This document shows, in pieces, positions 1 to 9,232 of a DNA stretch of 64,000 nt. Numbering within the stretch: the stretch's first letter is position 1; each line of letters starts with the position of its first letter. Origin of the DNA: Bog-105 sp965277435. Lineage in GTDB: Bacteria > Acidobacteriota > Terriglobia > Bryobacterales > Bryobacteraceae. Made by a program: the position numbers and the translations under genes. The notes below the pieces were generated by a model, which saw only the letters and a list, made by a program, of their open reading frames with translations, did not search any database and had not been told where the DNA came from. Location: contig OZ255821.1 in NCBI GenBank assembly GCA_965277435.1, forward strand, positions 3,472,001 through 3,536,000, read 5' to 3'.

Positions 1-234
1 GGCGAGCACCAGCGAATGCTCCCCAGTCTGAGAGTTCGAGACACGGACAATCGCCCGATCTGGCAATCGATCCTCCACCGCGAACGTATAGGTTCCAGCT
101 TTCAGTTCTGTTCCCGGAATCTGCGTGTTCGTTCCCAATGTGATCGTCTGGCCGTTTTCGGCCGCCACGCCGGAAGCGATCGGAATCAAGAGAGCTGCTG
201 ATAGGACGAAAAGACCAGTCTGGTTAATTTTCAT
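1..234 (-). CDS. Small secreted protein, 3' end outside window
   Basis: The visible part is 78 codons, starting at an ATG (complement of 232-234) and still open at base 1. It begins MKINQTGLFVLSAALLI and has a clear signal peptide (Lys/Asn start, hydrophobic core, likely cleavage near GVAA-EN), so the product is exported. After the signal come short beta-strand-like stretches (TLGTNTQIPGTELKAGTYTF) of the kind seen in small acidobacterial secreted proteins of unknown function. No catalytic motif is visible. It is in the same direction as the next gene, 100 bp apart. Function not recognised; that it is a real gene is fairly sure because of the signal peptide and uninterrupted frame. Confidence 0.6.
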   Translation of the reverse strand, partial: MKINQTGLFVLSAALLIPIASGVAAENGQTITLGTNTQIPGTELKAGTYTFAVEDRLPDRAIVRVSNSQTGEHSLVLA

Positions 235-334
235 AAGCGTTGCCTCATTGATACTTTACGCGAAGCAGAGGCAAATCGGATTATTCCCGCAATAACTTGG
301 TACTACCGTCCCGTATCGAGAGGTGTAGCCACGA

Positions 335-1375
335 TTAATAGCTGCGCTCGCGACGGCTGGCAAGCTCCTTAATCAGTGCATTGGCGGGATCGTCGAACCA
401 GGCGTGGAACATGAGAATATCGCCATGTGCCACCGACCTTTTCAGCTGACCAAAGTACTGACTCACCGGCGCATCGGCCGTGTTGATCACACTGAAGGCA
501 TCGGGATAGATGCTCCTCACGATCTCCGGTGTAGAGCTATAACCACGGCGGAGTTCGGTATAGGGCGCAGTCTTTGCATAATAAATGGCATTCTTGTGTT
601 CCGGCATTAGCAGGACATCCGGATAAACCTGGGCGACGCGCGCTAACACGGCGAAAGAAAGAGGAAGGGCTTCATCACCGTTTGAATCGACGTAGAAGAG
701 ACTCGCTCCCCAACGTTTTCTGGCGTAAGTAATCTTGTCGACTAAAACTTGCGCAGGATCGCTGGACTTAGTCTGATGGGCGGCCTTTCCATCCGCGCAA
801 ACCCAGATTGTCTGCGGTCGGATTGTCACGCCGACACGCAATCCCGCGCGGCGAAATCGGGCGAAATACTCATCGATGACACTCTGCATTTCGGGCGCTA
901 ACTGTTCGACTAGACGCGGGTCTCCGACGTAAGTGGTGGGATGCGGAAACTGCTCGCCTTCGACATCCCAGGTGACCATACCCTGGGCATTGATACTCTG
1001 CAAAATCGCAACGCTACGATCCGCCCAAGCTAATAAACGGATGCGGAACTTGGAAATTCCGGCGGCGCTAGTGACATCGAGGTTTGGGTCCAGGAACCAT
1101 CCGCGCGGGTTTTTCGGCCAGTGCGACGCCGCAGTGGCGAGGATCAGACTCCCAATTGGGCGTCGATCGTTCCATCGCAGGGTAAACGGATTCGCGCTCT
1201 TGAAAAGGTTCCCTAAGTTGAGCACGAAACCCGCCTGATCGATTGATCTTGAAGTAAAGCCTGGAGCAATCGTTCGTACACTACGGGCCAAGCCGTTCGG
1301 ATCGGGCATCGACAGGATATAGCCCGACAACGTAAACAGGCCTATACAAACGCAGCCGAAAAACTTGGTGTTCAA
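335..1375 (-). CDS. Secreted hypothetical protein, possible TIM-barrel glycosidase-like fold
   Basis: 346 residues with a TTG start (complement of 1373-1375). That start gives an N-terminal hydrophobic segment (FFGCVCIGLFTLSGYIL) that reads as a signal peptide. The next in-frame ATG, at the MPDPNG stretch about 23 codons in, would remove it. The middle contains a strand-like MVTWDVEGEQFPHP segment, then a helix and an RVGVTIRPQTIW strand, and later SLFYVDSNGDEALP. This alternation, with acidic residues at strand ends, suggests a (beta/alpha)8 glycosidase-like fold. I cannot name a family. It faces away from the polysaccharide operon that starts at 1818, so it is not part of that transcript. 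Confidence 0.65.
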   Translation of the reverse strand: MNTKFFGCVCIGLFTLSGYILSMPDPNGLARSVRTIAPGFTSRSIDQAGFVLNLGNLFKSANPFTLRWNDRRPIGSLILATAASHWPKNPRGWFLDPNLDVTSAAGISKFRIRLLAWADRSVAILQSINAQGMVTWDVEGEQFPHPTTYVGDPRLVEQLAPEMQSVIDEYFARFRRAGLRVGVTIRPQTIWVCADGKAAHQTKSSDPAQVLVDKITYARKRWGASLFYVDSNGDEALPLSFAVLARVAQVYPDVLLMPEHKNAIYYAKTAPYTELRRGYSSTPEIVRSIYPDAFSVINTADAPVSQYFGQLKRSVAHGDILMFHAWFDDPANALIKELASRRERSY

Positions 1376-1817
1376 AGTTCAAAACCCTGTACTAGTACGG
1401 GCGGTGCAAAGAAAACGACGGCTGTCTGCAAGACAAAAACCTGAAAATGGCCACACTAGCTATATCGGATCGGCTGGGATTTTTGTGAGCAGAAAAAACG
1501 ACTGCTTCAAAGATTTGATCCTAAAGGTTTGCGCAACTCGTGACGATAGATACGTTGAAGGAGAAGGATCTGGATGAGTAGACAGTACTGGCTTAGTTCT
1601 GCCAGATTCATTACCACTATTGATTGACACTTCGCCTGTAACTTTGCGGTAATGACAATCAGAACCGCTGTAAGTCGACTCCTCGGAGGGAATCGCGATA
1701 TGAAGTTAATCTGTGTCCGGCCTACCTGTCCCTTGGATTGGAAGCCACCGCTGTGCTCTCCCTCCTAATTCGCTTTTCCGCGATGTCCCCATTTCTTAGA
1801 ACTGGATTTATATCTTC
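1376..1817. other. Intergenic region ahead of the polysaccharide operon
   Basis: About 440 bases between two divergently transcribed genes. I see no credible gene. It holds one plausible promoter for the plus-strand operon (listed separately). The start codon at 1818 has no strong Shine-Dalgarno sequence upstream (AGAACTGGATTTATATCTTC). Confidence 0.5.
1624..1653 (+). promoter_or_regulatory. Candidate sigma-70-type promoter for the exopolysaccharide operon
   Basis: A perfect -35 hexamer TTGACA (1624-1629) is followed after 18 bases by GGTAAT (1648-1653), a weak -10. It points at the Wza-type gene with a leader of about 160 bases. This is pattern matching only; acidobacterial promoter consensus is poorly known to me. 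Confidence 0.3.
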
Positions 1818-2789
1818 ATGAACAAGTGTCTTTGTTTTTTTGTTCTCTTATTGTTCCCGATCTGCAGTGCTTTCTCGGCCGAAGCGCCGGGTGCGGGCAA
1901 TACTGCGAAAGCAACCGAAGCTACCTATCTGCTGGGTCCGGAGGATCAGCTTTCGGTGCATGTGGTGGACCTTGAGGATATTTCCGACAAGCCGGTTCGC
2001 ATCGATCCAAATGGTTACATAGAGCTGCCGCTGGTCGGCCGAATTCACGCAGCGGGGTTAACCGTCGATCAGCTACGCACCTCGCTCGCCAAACTGGCGT
2101 CTAAGTATATCGATTCACCGCAAATCACCATTAACGTTCTCGACTACCGCAGCCGGCCCGTCTCGATCCTGGGCGAAGTGAATACTCCTGGCCTGCACCA
2201 GTTGCAGGGACCGACCAGACTCATTGATGTGATTTCATTGGCGGGCGGTCTCAAACCCGACGCTGGTCAAAAGCTGACGATTACGCGCCAGGTGAAGCAA
2301 GGTAGTCTGCCTTTGCCGAGCAGTCATTTAGATGCATCGGGTGAGTTCTCCATTGCGGAGCTGCGTCTCAATACCCTGTTGGACGGCAGTAAGCCCTCTG
2401 AAAACATCGAAGTGCGTGCCAATGACGTGATTTCGGTGTCGCGCTCCGATATGGTGTACGTCGTCGGTGAAGTCAGAAAGGCCGGCGGCATCAGCTTGAA
2501 CTCCCAGGAAGCGATGTCGATCACCCAGGCGCTGTCTTTGGCCGAAGGCACAAGCACCGGCGCAAACGCCCGGAAGGCTCGCATTCTGCGGGCGGTAGAC
2601 GGCAAACCATCCAACAAAAACGAGGTCCCGGTGAATCTGTCCTTGGTGCTATCCGGGAAGGCACCTGATTTGCAGATGCATGCCAACGATGTTCTCTTTG
2701 TTCCCGATAATGCGCCGGCTTCCGCCATGAAACGCGCCACTGAGGCCGCTATACAGATCGCTACCGGCGTCATGATTTACCGCCACTAA
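1818..2789 (+). CDS. Polysaccharide biosynthesis/export protein (Wza/outer membrane auxiliary type)
   Basis: 323 residues. A signal peptide (FVLLLFPICSAFSA) leads to the mature protein; the Cys in it is not in a convincing lipobox. Residues about 37-115 (YLLGPEDQLSVHVV... YIELPLVGRI) form the polysaccharide export domain (PF02563 type). Two SLBB-like segments follow, at about 118-165 (SILGEVNTPGLHQLQ) and 218-275 (VYVVGEVRKAGGISL). In this family the protein forms the periplasm/outer-membrane channel for capsule or exopolysaccharide. It is the first gene of the operon. Its TAA overlaps a downstream ATG (TAATG), although the next gene probably starts 48 bases later. Confidence 0.9.
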   Translation: MNKCLCFFVLLLFPICSAFSAEAPGAGNTAKATEATYLLGPEDQLSVHVVDLEDISDKPVRIDPNGYIELPLVGRIHAAGLTVDQLRTSLAKLASKYIDSPQITINVLDYRSRPVSILGEVNTPGLHQLQGPTRLIDVISLAGGLKPDAGQKLTITRQVKQGSLPLPSSHLDASGEFSIAELRLNTLLDGSKPSENIEVRANDVISVSRSDMVYVVGEVRKAGGISLNSQEAMSITQALSLAEGTSTGANARKARILRAVDGKPSNKNEVPVNLSLVLSGKAPDLQMHANDVLFVPDNAPASAMKRATEAAIQIATGVMIYRH

Positions 2790-2836
2790 TGTCCCATCAA
2801 AATTCAATCCAGATTTCAAGAGAAGGAAGACAGTCC

Positions 2837-5197
2837 ATGGAGGAGTTAGAAAAAATCGGCGGCAAAGGGATGTCCCTGAGTTCGCCTGTGTTGGTTCGAC
2901 CGGCGAATGGCCTGCATCTGAATCATTTCAAGGCAGCTGCGGACAAAAACCAGGAGGCCTCGGACAGCCTGTTGGCGGAGTATGCCCGGCTTTTCAAGCG
3001 GAGACGTGGGCTGATCCTGCTCTGTACTCTAGCCGGAGCGCTCCTCGGATGGGCCATCACCATCGGCGTACAACCGGTTTACCGTGCCCGCACGTCACTC
3101 GATATCCAGAATCTAAACGACAACTTTCTCGACATGAAAGCCGTGTCGCAGACCGGCAACGAAGGCGGTTCTTCCGAGGCGTACGTACAAACGCAGATCA
3201 AGCTGCTGCAGAGCGATACACTGCGCGAGCGAACAGTCAATGCTGTTAAGCACCAGGGAGATATCGCCTCTCTGCGGCGTACTGATGTAGTCTCAGCGAT
3301 GAAGCAGGATTTCCACCTGCCCGGTGATAAACAGGTTTCGAAGCAAGCGCTCCTGGAATTCACCGCCAAGCGGGTCATGGTTAAGCCGCTTGGCCTGACA
3401 CGCCTGGTAGAGGTTACGTGCGACTCCTGGAGTGCCAGCTTTGCCGCCGAATTCTGCAACTCTCTCACCCGGGAGTTCGCGAATCAGGATCGTGACGTTC
3501 GCTTCAGCCAGGCTAAAGCGACCAGCGAATGGCTGTCGCGGCAACTGGCAGATGTGCGCGAGAGTGTCGATCAGGCGCAGAAGAAACTCGAGTCGCGCAC
3601 CGGCAACGATGCACTCACCTTGAAAGAGGGTGGCGCAAATGTAGCGGAAGAAAAATTGCGCGAGCTGCAGGCCGAGCTGATGAAGGCGCAAGGCGAGCGG
3701 GTCGAAAAACAGGCGCAGTACGAAATTAGCGTTTCGGCGCCCGCCGATTCGCTCCCCATGGTGCTCGACAGTACACAACTGCGAGACGATCAGATGAAGC
3801 TCGATGACCTCCGCCGGCAAGTGGCGGCACTCGTACCGCCATTGACCGAAGCGAATCCTAAAGTCCAGCACCTGCGGGCACAGATTCACGAGATCGAGGA
3901 TAGTCTCTCCAAAGAGAAGGGTAATGTACTCGAGCGGCTGCGCAATGAGTATCAAGCAGCTACCCATCGCGAGTCGTTGCTGAATACCGAATACCGGGCA
4001 CAAGAGGCTCGTGTCTCTCAAGAACAGGGTCGCGAGGCGCAAGTCGGCATGCTCCGCCGGGAAGTGGATTCGGGCCAGCAGCTCTATCAGACTTTATTGC
4101 AACGTGTGAAGGAGGCGGGCTTTGCTTCGGCCATGCAGGCTTCCACTGTACGCGTGGTGGATGCAGCCCGCGCTCCGCTGATCCCGATTTCACCGCGCCG
4201 CGGTATTTCCGCCGGCGTCGGAATGCTGCTGGGCCTTCTGGCCGGTATGGGATGCGCGTTTTTCAAGGAACGAACCCAATCGGTCCTGCGTGGCCCGGGA
4301 GAAGTATCTCGTTATCTCAATTTGCGGGAATTAGGTGTAATTCCTTCGGCGAAGCGCGGTTTACGGCAGCCTTCCCAAGTCACGCAGATTGCACTTAGGA
4401 ACAATTCAGCCGCCACCCTGGGCGTCACAACCGCTCCAGTCCCTGTGAGACCCAAGCCGCACCGGCCCCTCGACATGGCCGTGTGGCAGGATCATGCCTC
4501 GCTGGTGGCGGAGGCTTATCGAAATACTACTTATTCCGTTCTGCTGGCCGGCCAGGAACTGGAACGGGCCAGAACCTTCGTGATCACCAGTCCCAGTGTG
4601 GGAGAAGGCAAGACGACGGTTACTTGCAACCTGGGCCTGGCACTTGCTCAGGCCAACCGGCGGGTGCTCCTGATCGATGGAGACTTGCGCAAGCCGCGTC
4701 TCCATAAAGCCATGGATGTCAGAAACGAAGTGGGTTTACGCGATCTGCTGCGCGGCGATATCGATGCCAAGCTGGCGCCTACCGAGGCGTTCTGCCAGTC
4801 GACTCCGGTTCCAGGCCTCTTTGTCATTCCGAGCGGCAAAGGTTCCGAGGAGCCGAGTGGCCTATTACACTCGGTTCGTTTCCGCACTTTGCTCGATCGG
4901 CTCACTACCGAATTCGATTTCGTTCTGATCGACAGCCCCCCCATGCTTCATATGGCGGATGCCCGCATCCTGGCCGGCATGTCGAACGGCGTCATATTGG
5001 TCTTCCGCGCGCGCGTCACCGATATCGAGACAGCCGCTGCCTCGCGAGACTTGTTCCTCGACGACAATGTTCGCGTGATCGGCACGATTCTAAACGATTT
5101 CGATCCGTCGAAAGAAGGGAAATCGCACTACTATCAGAGCTACTATCAGTACGCGGATCTCTCGAAAGCCGCAGCCTCGGAGTCTAAATCAGCATGA
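2837..5197 (+). CDS. Polysaccharide co-polymerase with tyrosine autokinase domain (Wzc type)
   Basis: Chain-length determinant fused to a BY-kinase. I place the start at ATG 2837 because AAGGAAGA (2823-2830) sits seven bases before it; an in-frame ATG at 2789 overlaps the previous stop but has no ribosome site. Order along the protein: cytoplasmic N-terminus, transmembrane helix (GLILLCTLAGALLGWAITIG), Wzz domain with long periplasmic coiled coil (roughly residues 180-420), a PISPRRG motif and second membrane helix, then the kinase. The kinase has Walker A (VGEGKTTVTCN), Walker A' (VLLIDGDLRKP) and Walker B (FDFVLIDSPPM). The tail carries a tyrosine cluster (HYYQSYYQYADLS), the usual autophosphorylation site. 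No matching phosphatase gene is seen in the operon. Confidence 0.93.
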   Translation: MEELEKIGGKGMSLSSPVLVRPANGLHLNHFKAAADKNQEASDSLLAEYARLFKRRRGLILLCTLAGALLGWAITIGVQPVYRARTSLDIQNLNDNFLDMKAVSQTGNEGGSSEAYVQTQIKLLQSDTLRERTVNAVKHQGDIASLRRTDVVSAMKQDFHLPGDKQVSKQALLEFTAKRVMVKPLGLTRLVEVTCDSWSASFAAEFCNSLTREFANQDRDVRFSQAKATSEWLSRQLADVRESVDQAQKKLESRTGNDALTLKEGGANVAEEKLRELQAELMKAQGERVEKQAQYEISVSAPADSLPMVLDSTQLRDDQMKLDDLRRQVAALVPPLTEANPKVQHLRAQIHEIEDSLSKEKGNVLERLRNEYQAATHRESLLNTEYRAQEARVSQEQGREAQVGMLRREVDSGQQLYQTLLQRVKEAGFASAMQASTVRVVDAARAPLIPISPRRGISAGVGMLLGLLAGMGCAFFKERTQSVLRGPGEVSRYLNLRELGVIPSAKRGLRQPSQVTQIALRNNSAATLGVTTAPVPVRPKPHRPLDMAVWQDHASLVAEAYRNTTYSVLLAGQELERARTFVITSPSVGEGKTTVTCNLGLALAQANRRVLLIDGDLRKPRLHKAMDVRNEVGLRDLLRGDIDAKLAPTEAFCQSTPVPGLFVIPSGKGSEEPSGLLHSVRFRTLLDRLTTEFDFVLIDSPPMLHMADARILAGMSNGVILVFRARVTDIETAAASRDLFLDDNVRVIGTILNDFDPSKEGKSHYYQSYYQYADLSKAAASESKSA

Positions 5198-5331
5198 CGG
5201 TTGCTGGCGCCAAGCCCGCGCTTCGAACAAACAAAGAGGCAGACTTCAGGCAGTCTGCCCCTGTTTCGAAGCAGGTGGACCAGGACCGCTCTGAGGGCAT
5301 CCGTTCGCTGAGTAGAGGCGTCAATGGCTGA
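5194..5331 (+). CDS. 45-codon linking ORF between the co-polymerase and the first glycosyltransferase
   Basis: It starts at ATG 5194, which overlaps the TGA of the co-polymerase gene (ATGA), and ends with TGA 5329-5331, eight bases past the ATG (5324) of the glycosyltransferase. It therefore joins two genes that would otherwise be about 130 bases apart in an operon where nearly all neighbours overlap. The predicted peptide (MTVAGAKPALRTNKEADF...) is hydrophilic with no membrane segment or known motif. It may be a real small protein or a leader ORF that keeps ribosomes moving through the hairpin at 5220-5272. Arrangement is seen; function is inference. Confidence 0.35.
   Translation: MTVAGAKPALRTNKEADFRQSAPVSKQVDQDRSEGIRSLSRGVNG
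5220..5272 (+). promoter_or_regulatory. Two-tier inverted repeat inside the operon
   Basis: Outer arms GCTTCGAA (5220-5227) and TTCGAAGC (5265-5272) enclose inner arms GGCAGACT (5238-5245) and AGTCTGCC (5252-5259) with a six-base loop. Both arm pairs are perfect 8-bp matches. No T tract follows, so it does not look like a simple terminator. In RNA it would form a stable hairpin between two operon genes, which could limit downstream expression or protect the upstream message. Confidence 0.45.
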
Positions 5332-6538
5332 GACCGTCGCAATGCCTCCGGCAACTCGTACTGCCACGCTACCCGCGCAAGCGCCGGGTAAGTCTGTCGC
5401 TGTCCGGCCGCTCAACCTGCTTGCTTATGTTCATCTGCGCAATATCCACCGTTCGACAGGCGCAGGTCGCGTGGCTCGCCAGTTAACTGAGCATCTGGCC
5501 CTGAGAGACGATGTAAAACTCGAACTACTTGCCGACCCTGGCGACAAAGCGCGTATCCTGCCGTTGGTGGGGGCGCCCTGGACCGAGTTCCGCTACCACC
5601 TCTTTCAAAAAGAAACATCGCGCCAGCAAGCCTACTGGTTTCTGCTTGATCGACCCCGTGCCGAGAAGTACTGGCCCGAGGCGCAGATCATGTACTGCAC
5701 GGCCGAGTCTTATGTTCCGACCAAGACGGCTAGGCTCGCGGTGACTCTGCACGACGCCGCCTATTTTGAACCGGCAGCCCACTTGCGGGACAAGTCCTTC
5801 TCAGCTCAGAAAATTAAGTGGCAATTGCTCTATCGCAAACTGGACAGGAAAGCCGACCTGTTCCATACGGTCTCGCAATTTTCAGCCGACCGGCTGGGGC
5901 ACTTCTTTCCACATATCCGTTCGCGCCTGCGCGTCGTACATAATGCTGTGACCCCGCATTTCTTCGAACCGGTGACGGCTGCCGGCACTGACTATGTTCG
6001 CGGAGTCGGACTGGCGGATCGCCCCTTCATCCTCGTTCCGGGAGGCCTGCATTTCCGCAAGAATGCGGAGCTGGTTCTCGCCGCCTGGCCCGCTTTGCGA
6101 GAGCGCTTTCCCGATCTCGTGCTGGCCGTGATTAATCACTCAAACCCGGCCTACATCGAGCGGGCGAAAGCGCTGGGCGATCGCTTCCGAGTCTTGGGCT
6201 TTGTAACCGACGATGGACTGCGCGCCCTGTATGCTGCGGCCCAGATTGTGTGGTTTCCTTCCCGCTACGAAGGATTTGGATTGCCGGTCATCGAAGCTAT
6301 GGCTTGTGGCACGCCGGTTGTAACCAGCCGGGCGTCGTCCCTCCCGGAAATCGCCGGGGATGCGGCCATCCTGGCCTCGCCCGAGTCGGCAGCGGCACAC
6401 CTCGAGGCCCTGGAAGGCCTTCTTACCAGTGAATCGCTGCGCCGGGATCTCGCCGATCGCGGCCGCTTGCGAGCCCGCGAATTCACCTGGAGCCGTTCGG
6501 CAGAACGTCTGAAAACTTACTTCGAAGGTCTGCTCTGA
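5324..6538 (+). CDS. GT4 family glycosyltransferase (exopolysaccharide assembly, 1)
   Basis: 404 residues. The C-terminal half carries the GT4 signature: a nucleotide-binding loop near PGGLHFRKNAELVLAAW and the E-x7-E pair in RYEGFGLPVIEAMACGTPVV (glutamates near residues 315 and 323). The N-terminal half holds a Rossmann-like acceptor domain with LHDAAYFEPAAHL and FHTVSQFSADRL. GT4 retaining enzymes move a sugar from a nucleotide donor to the lipid-linked repeat unit on the cytoplasmic face; donor and acceptor cannot be read from sequence. Its TGA overlaps the next ATG by one base. Confidence 0.9.
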   Translation: MAETVAMPPATRTATLPAQAPGKSVAVRPLNLLAYVHLRNIHRSTGAGRVARQLTEHLALRDDVKLELLADPGDKARILPLVGAPWTEFRYHLFQKETSRQQAYWFLLDRPRAEKYWPEAQIMYCTAESYVPTKTARLAVTLHDAAYFEPAAHLRDKSFSAQKIKWQLLYRKLDRKADLFHTVSQFSADRLGHFFPHIRSRLRVVHNAVTPHFFEPVTAAGTDYVRGVGLADRPFILVPGGLHFRKNAELVLAAWPALRERFPDLVLAVINHSNPAYIERAKALGDRFRVLGFVTDDGLRALYAAAQIVWFPSRYEGFGLPVIEAMACGTPVVTSRASSLPEIAGDAAILASPESAAAHLEALEGLLTSESLRRDLADRGRLRAREFTWSRSAERLKTYFEGLL

Positions 6539-7857
6539 TGGTCACGGGCAAAACACCGACCCGAGGCGTTGTGGTGGTTCACCGCGGGGCTCGGGACGCC
6601 TATCAGGTCGCTGCGGCACTCGCCCATGCAGGCCTGCTCAAGCGTTTAGTCACAGATCTATATTGGCCGCAGGATCGCTCCTGGGCGGCCAGGCTGTCCA
6701 CGCTTTTGCCTGCCCGGCTGCGAGTTCTTTTGGCCCAGCGAAATCATCCGTCAGTGCCGGGCCGTCTTGTTCGACAGACGCTCATCTCCGGCTTGCTATC
6801 TTACCTTCTGGAAAAACGAAAAGGCATTCCATTTGCGATTCGCCGCAGAGCGATCCGCCACACGGATGCCGTTCTCGGCCGCACGGCAGGCCGACTGGCG
6901 GCGCGTAGCAATGCGCTGCTGATCAGCTACAGCTACTACGGCTACCATGCTTTCCAAAGCTACGGGAAGCCCGGCGTGTTGTTCCAGCTGCATCCCCACC
7001 CGGCCAGCGTGCGTCGCATTCTCGAACAGGAACTGTCCGATCACCCGGACTGTTCCGATTCGCTTCGTAAGGAGTGGGAGTTGTCGTTGCCGGAAGAGGA
7101 TTTTGCCCGCCTCGTCGCCGAGACCAAGATGGCTAGCAATTTCCTGGTCGCCTCTTCGTTTACCAAACGAACGCTCGTCGAGAATGGCGCCGCGCCGAAT
7201 TCGATCCGGGTTGTCCCCTACGGCGTCGATCTCAAGCGTTTTACTCCTGGTCCGCAAAACCAATCGCCTTCCGGTCCGCTGCGGCTCTTGTTTGTCGGCA
7301 GTATTAACCAACGCAAAGGCATCAAGTACCTCCTGGAAGCCCTGCGCCTATTAGGGAACGCGCCGGTCGAGCTCACTGTTTGTGGACGCGTCGTCGACGA
7401 TCTTTCGCTGTTCGAGCCGTTTCGAGCCCACGTTCGTATCCGTCCTTCGGTGAGTCTGCCGGAATTGCAGGCAGCTTATCAACAGGCTGACCTCTTTGTA
7501 TTCCCATCGGTGGCTGAAGGCTTCGCGCAAGTACTGCTCGAAGCGCTCGCTTCCGGGCTTCCGATTCTCAGCACCACTCACACTGCCGCGCCCGATCTGA
7601 TCGAGCATGGACAGCAAGGTTTTGTCGTGGAACCGCGCCGCCCGGATCTGGTCGCCGGCCATATCGACTGGGCCTTGCGACACCGGCCTGCGTTATATGA
7701 AATGAAGCAGGCGGCGCGCGCACGGGCGGAATTCTTTACCTGGGATCGCTTTGCCGCTCGGGTGGTAGAGGCTGCGCAGGAATTGCTGGCCCAGCCTGCG
7801 GGTGCTTCCGGACCGCAGAATGCGCCGAATCTCACTCGGGAGTCCCAGTATGTTTGA
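6538..7857 (+). CDS. GT4 family glycosyltransferase (exopolysaccharide assembly, 2)
   Basis: 439 residues, starting at an ATG that shares a base with the previous stop (TGATG). The C-terminal domain has LLFVGSINQRKGIKYLLEAL, typical of the GT4 donor-binding lobe, and EGFAQVLLEALASGLPIL with glutamates about residues 326 and 334. The N-terminal region is basic and somewhat longer than in the first transferase. A central HPHPASVRRILEQEL stretch is similar in type to other acidobacterial GT4 enzymes. Specific linkage unknown. Translationally coupled on both sides. Confidence 0.88.
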   Translation: MVTGKTPTRGVVVVHRGARDAYQVAAALAHAGLLKRLVTDLYWPQDRSWAARLSTLLPARLRVLLAQRNHPSVPGRLVRQTLISGLLSYLLEKRKGIPFAIRRRAIRHTDAVLGRTAGRLAARSNALLISYSYYGYHAFQSYGKPGVLFQLHPHPASVRRILEQELSDHPDCSDSLRKEWELSLPEEDFARLVAETKMASNFLVASSFTKRTLVENGAAPNSIRVVPYGVDLKRFTPGPQNQSPSGPLRLLFVGSINQRKGIKYLLEALRLLGNAPVELTVCGRVVDDLSLFEPFRAHVRIRPSVSLPELQAAYQQADLFVFPSVAEGFAQVLLEALASGLPILSTTHTAAPDLIEHGQQGFVVEPRRPDLVAGHIDWALRHRPALYEMKQAARARAEFFTWDRFAARVVEAAQELLAQPAGASGPQNAPNLTRESQYV

Positions 7858-9232
7858 AGCTCTACTGTGGAGCGCCGTTGTGATCGCTGCAATAGCACTT
7901 TTCTGTGCTCTCGACGGAAGCCGCGATGTGTTTCATCCGCTGGTCTTCATCATGCCGATGATGGCGTTCATTTACGGATGGATGCCGCTGCGACTGCTGG
8001 CAGCGGACGGTTTAGACCGCTTCTTTGATGCCGAGCAACTATTGCGGGTACAAACACTGAACGTGCTGGGAATTCTCGTATTTGCAGGCGCCTGTCTAGC
8101 CGCCGGCGCCCGTATTCGACGCCCACGCGAGCGCGCGCCCGTTCTGTCGAGTATCGCCTGTTCCCGTCTCCGCATCGGGGGAGCCCTGGTGGGTGGTGTT
8201 GGACTGACCTGCTGGCTGACGTCGATTCACAACGTGGGTGGTTTTACCAAGGCCTTCAGCAATTCTTACGGCGGGGGTTGGGACGACAGCGGATATGTAC
8301 GTGACGGGAATCTACTTCTCCTGGTCGGTGTATTGCTGCTGATAGGGGCTATTGCCTCGGAGGGTCCGAAGATTTTTAACCTGGGGCTGGCCTGTCTTTT
8401 TGGGCTTCCCTGGCTGGTGCAAGCGCTCTTAACGGCGCGCCGCGGCCCTACTTTCGCGATCACCGTCATCGTGATGATGGGCTGGTATCTCAATCGGAAT
8501 CGGCGGCCACCGGTAGTCGCCATGCTGGTGTCCGGGTTTCTGCTGGGCTGGCTGGTTCTCTTCCTGGTGGCCAATCGCAGCAACATCTATATCGGCTCGA
8601 ATTTCGAGATGAACGGAGATGTTTCGAATATCGTCGAGAAGCCGGATACCGGGAACGAATACATCTACGGCACGGGCTCGGTCATCAGCGCCGAGCGTCG
8701 CGGTCATTACTTCTGGATGCGCCGTTACCTGGCGCAACTCCTGGTTCGGCCGATCCCGAGTGCGATCTGGCCGACCAAGTACGAGGATTTTGGCGTACCG
8801 GAGTTGCTCACGAACGCCGGCACCGGCGAAGGTTTTGCGGACGCGCTCGGCTGGGTCGGCGCCGACGGCTCGGCCCCCGGTCTTATTGCTGATCTGTATA
8901 TCGAGCTATGGTGGCTGGCGCTGGTCGCTCTGGCGGTACTCGGCTGGTGTTACGGATGGGTCTGGCGCAAAGCCGTCACCGCTGGACCGGCCTGGGCGAG
9001 CCAGTACGCCATTCTGTCGGCGCTTTCCATTTACCTGGTTATGCAGACCATGGAGGCCGTCATTTTTCGAACTCTGCTACTTTCGGCGCCCTGCTGGATT
9101 GTCTGGAAGTGGGCCTTGCGCGCTGAAACCGCTCGCAATCTGGAGATCGCTCCCGCAGCGGCATCGCCCCTAAATGCGCATTTCGATTCAGAGGGTGAGT
9201 TCATTTCTTCGGGAGGTTTGTACCGTGCTTAA
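7850..9232 (+). CDS. Wzy-type oligosaccharide repeat-unit polymerase
   Basis: A multi-pass membrane protein of about 460 residues. I place the start at ATG 7850, which has GGGAG seven to eight bases upstream; a GTG at 7802 lies deeper inside the previous gene. Around ten hydrophobic helices alternate with short loops, and a long periplasmic-type loop carries NRSNIYIGSNFEMN and RRGHYFWMRRYL near residues 240-310. Such a loop is typical of O-antigen/repeat-unit polymerases (PF14296-like). Its role would be to join undecaprenyl-linked repeat units in the periplasm. Weak sequence conservation is normal for this family, so the call rests on topology plus context. Confidence 0.75.
   Translation: MFEALLWSAVVIAAIALFCALDGSRDVFHPLVFIMPMMAFIYGWMPLRLLAADGLDRFFDAEQLLRVQTLNVLGILVFAGACLAAGARIRRPRERAPVLSSIACSRLRIGGALVGGVGLTCWLTSIHNVGGFTKAFSNSYGGGWDDSGYVRDGNLLLLVGVLLLIGAIASEGPKIFNLGLACLFGLPWLVQALLTARRGPTFAITVIVMMGWYLNRNRRPPVVAMLVSGFLLGWLVLFLVANRSNIYIGSNFEMNGDVSNIVEKPDTGNEYIYGTGSVISAERRGHYFWMRRYLAQLLVRPIPSAIWPTKYEDFGVPELLTNAGTGEGFADALGWVGADGSAPGLIADLYIELWWLALVALAVLGWCYGWVWRKAVTAGPAWASQYAILSALSIYLVMQTMEAVIFRTLLLSAPCWIVWKWALRAETARNLEIAPAAASPLNAHFDSEGEFISSGGLYRA

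Noticed and set aside
3293..4042. Long open frame on the minus strand opposite the Wzc-type gene
   Set aside because: Its sequence has no protein family features and the plus strand is certain; it is a by-product of codon bias.
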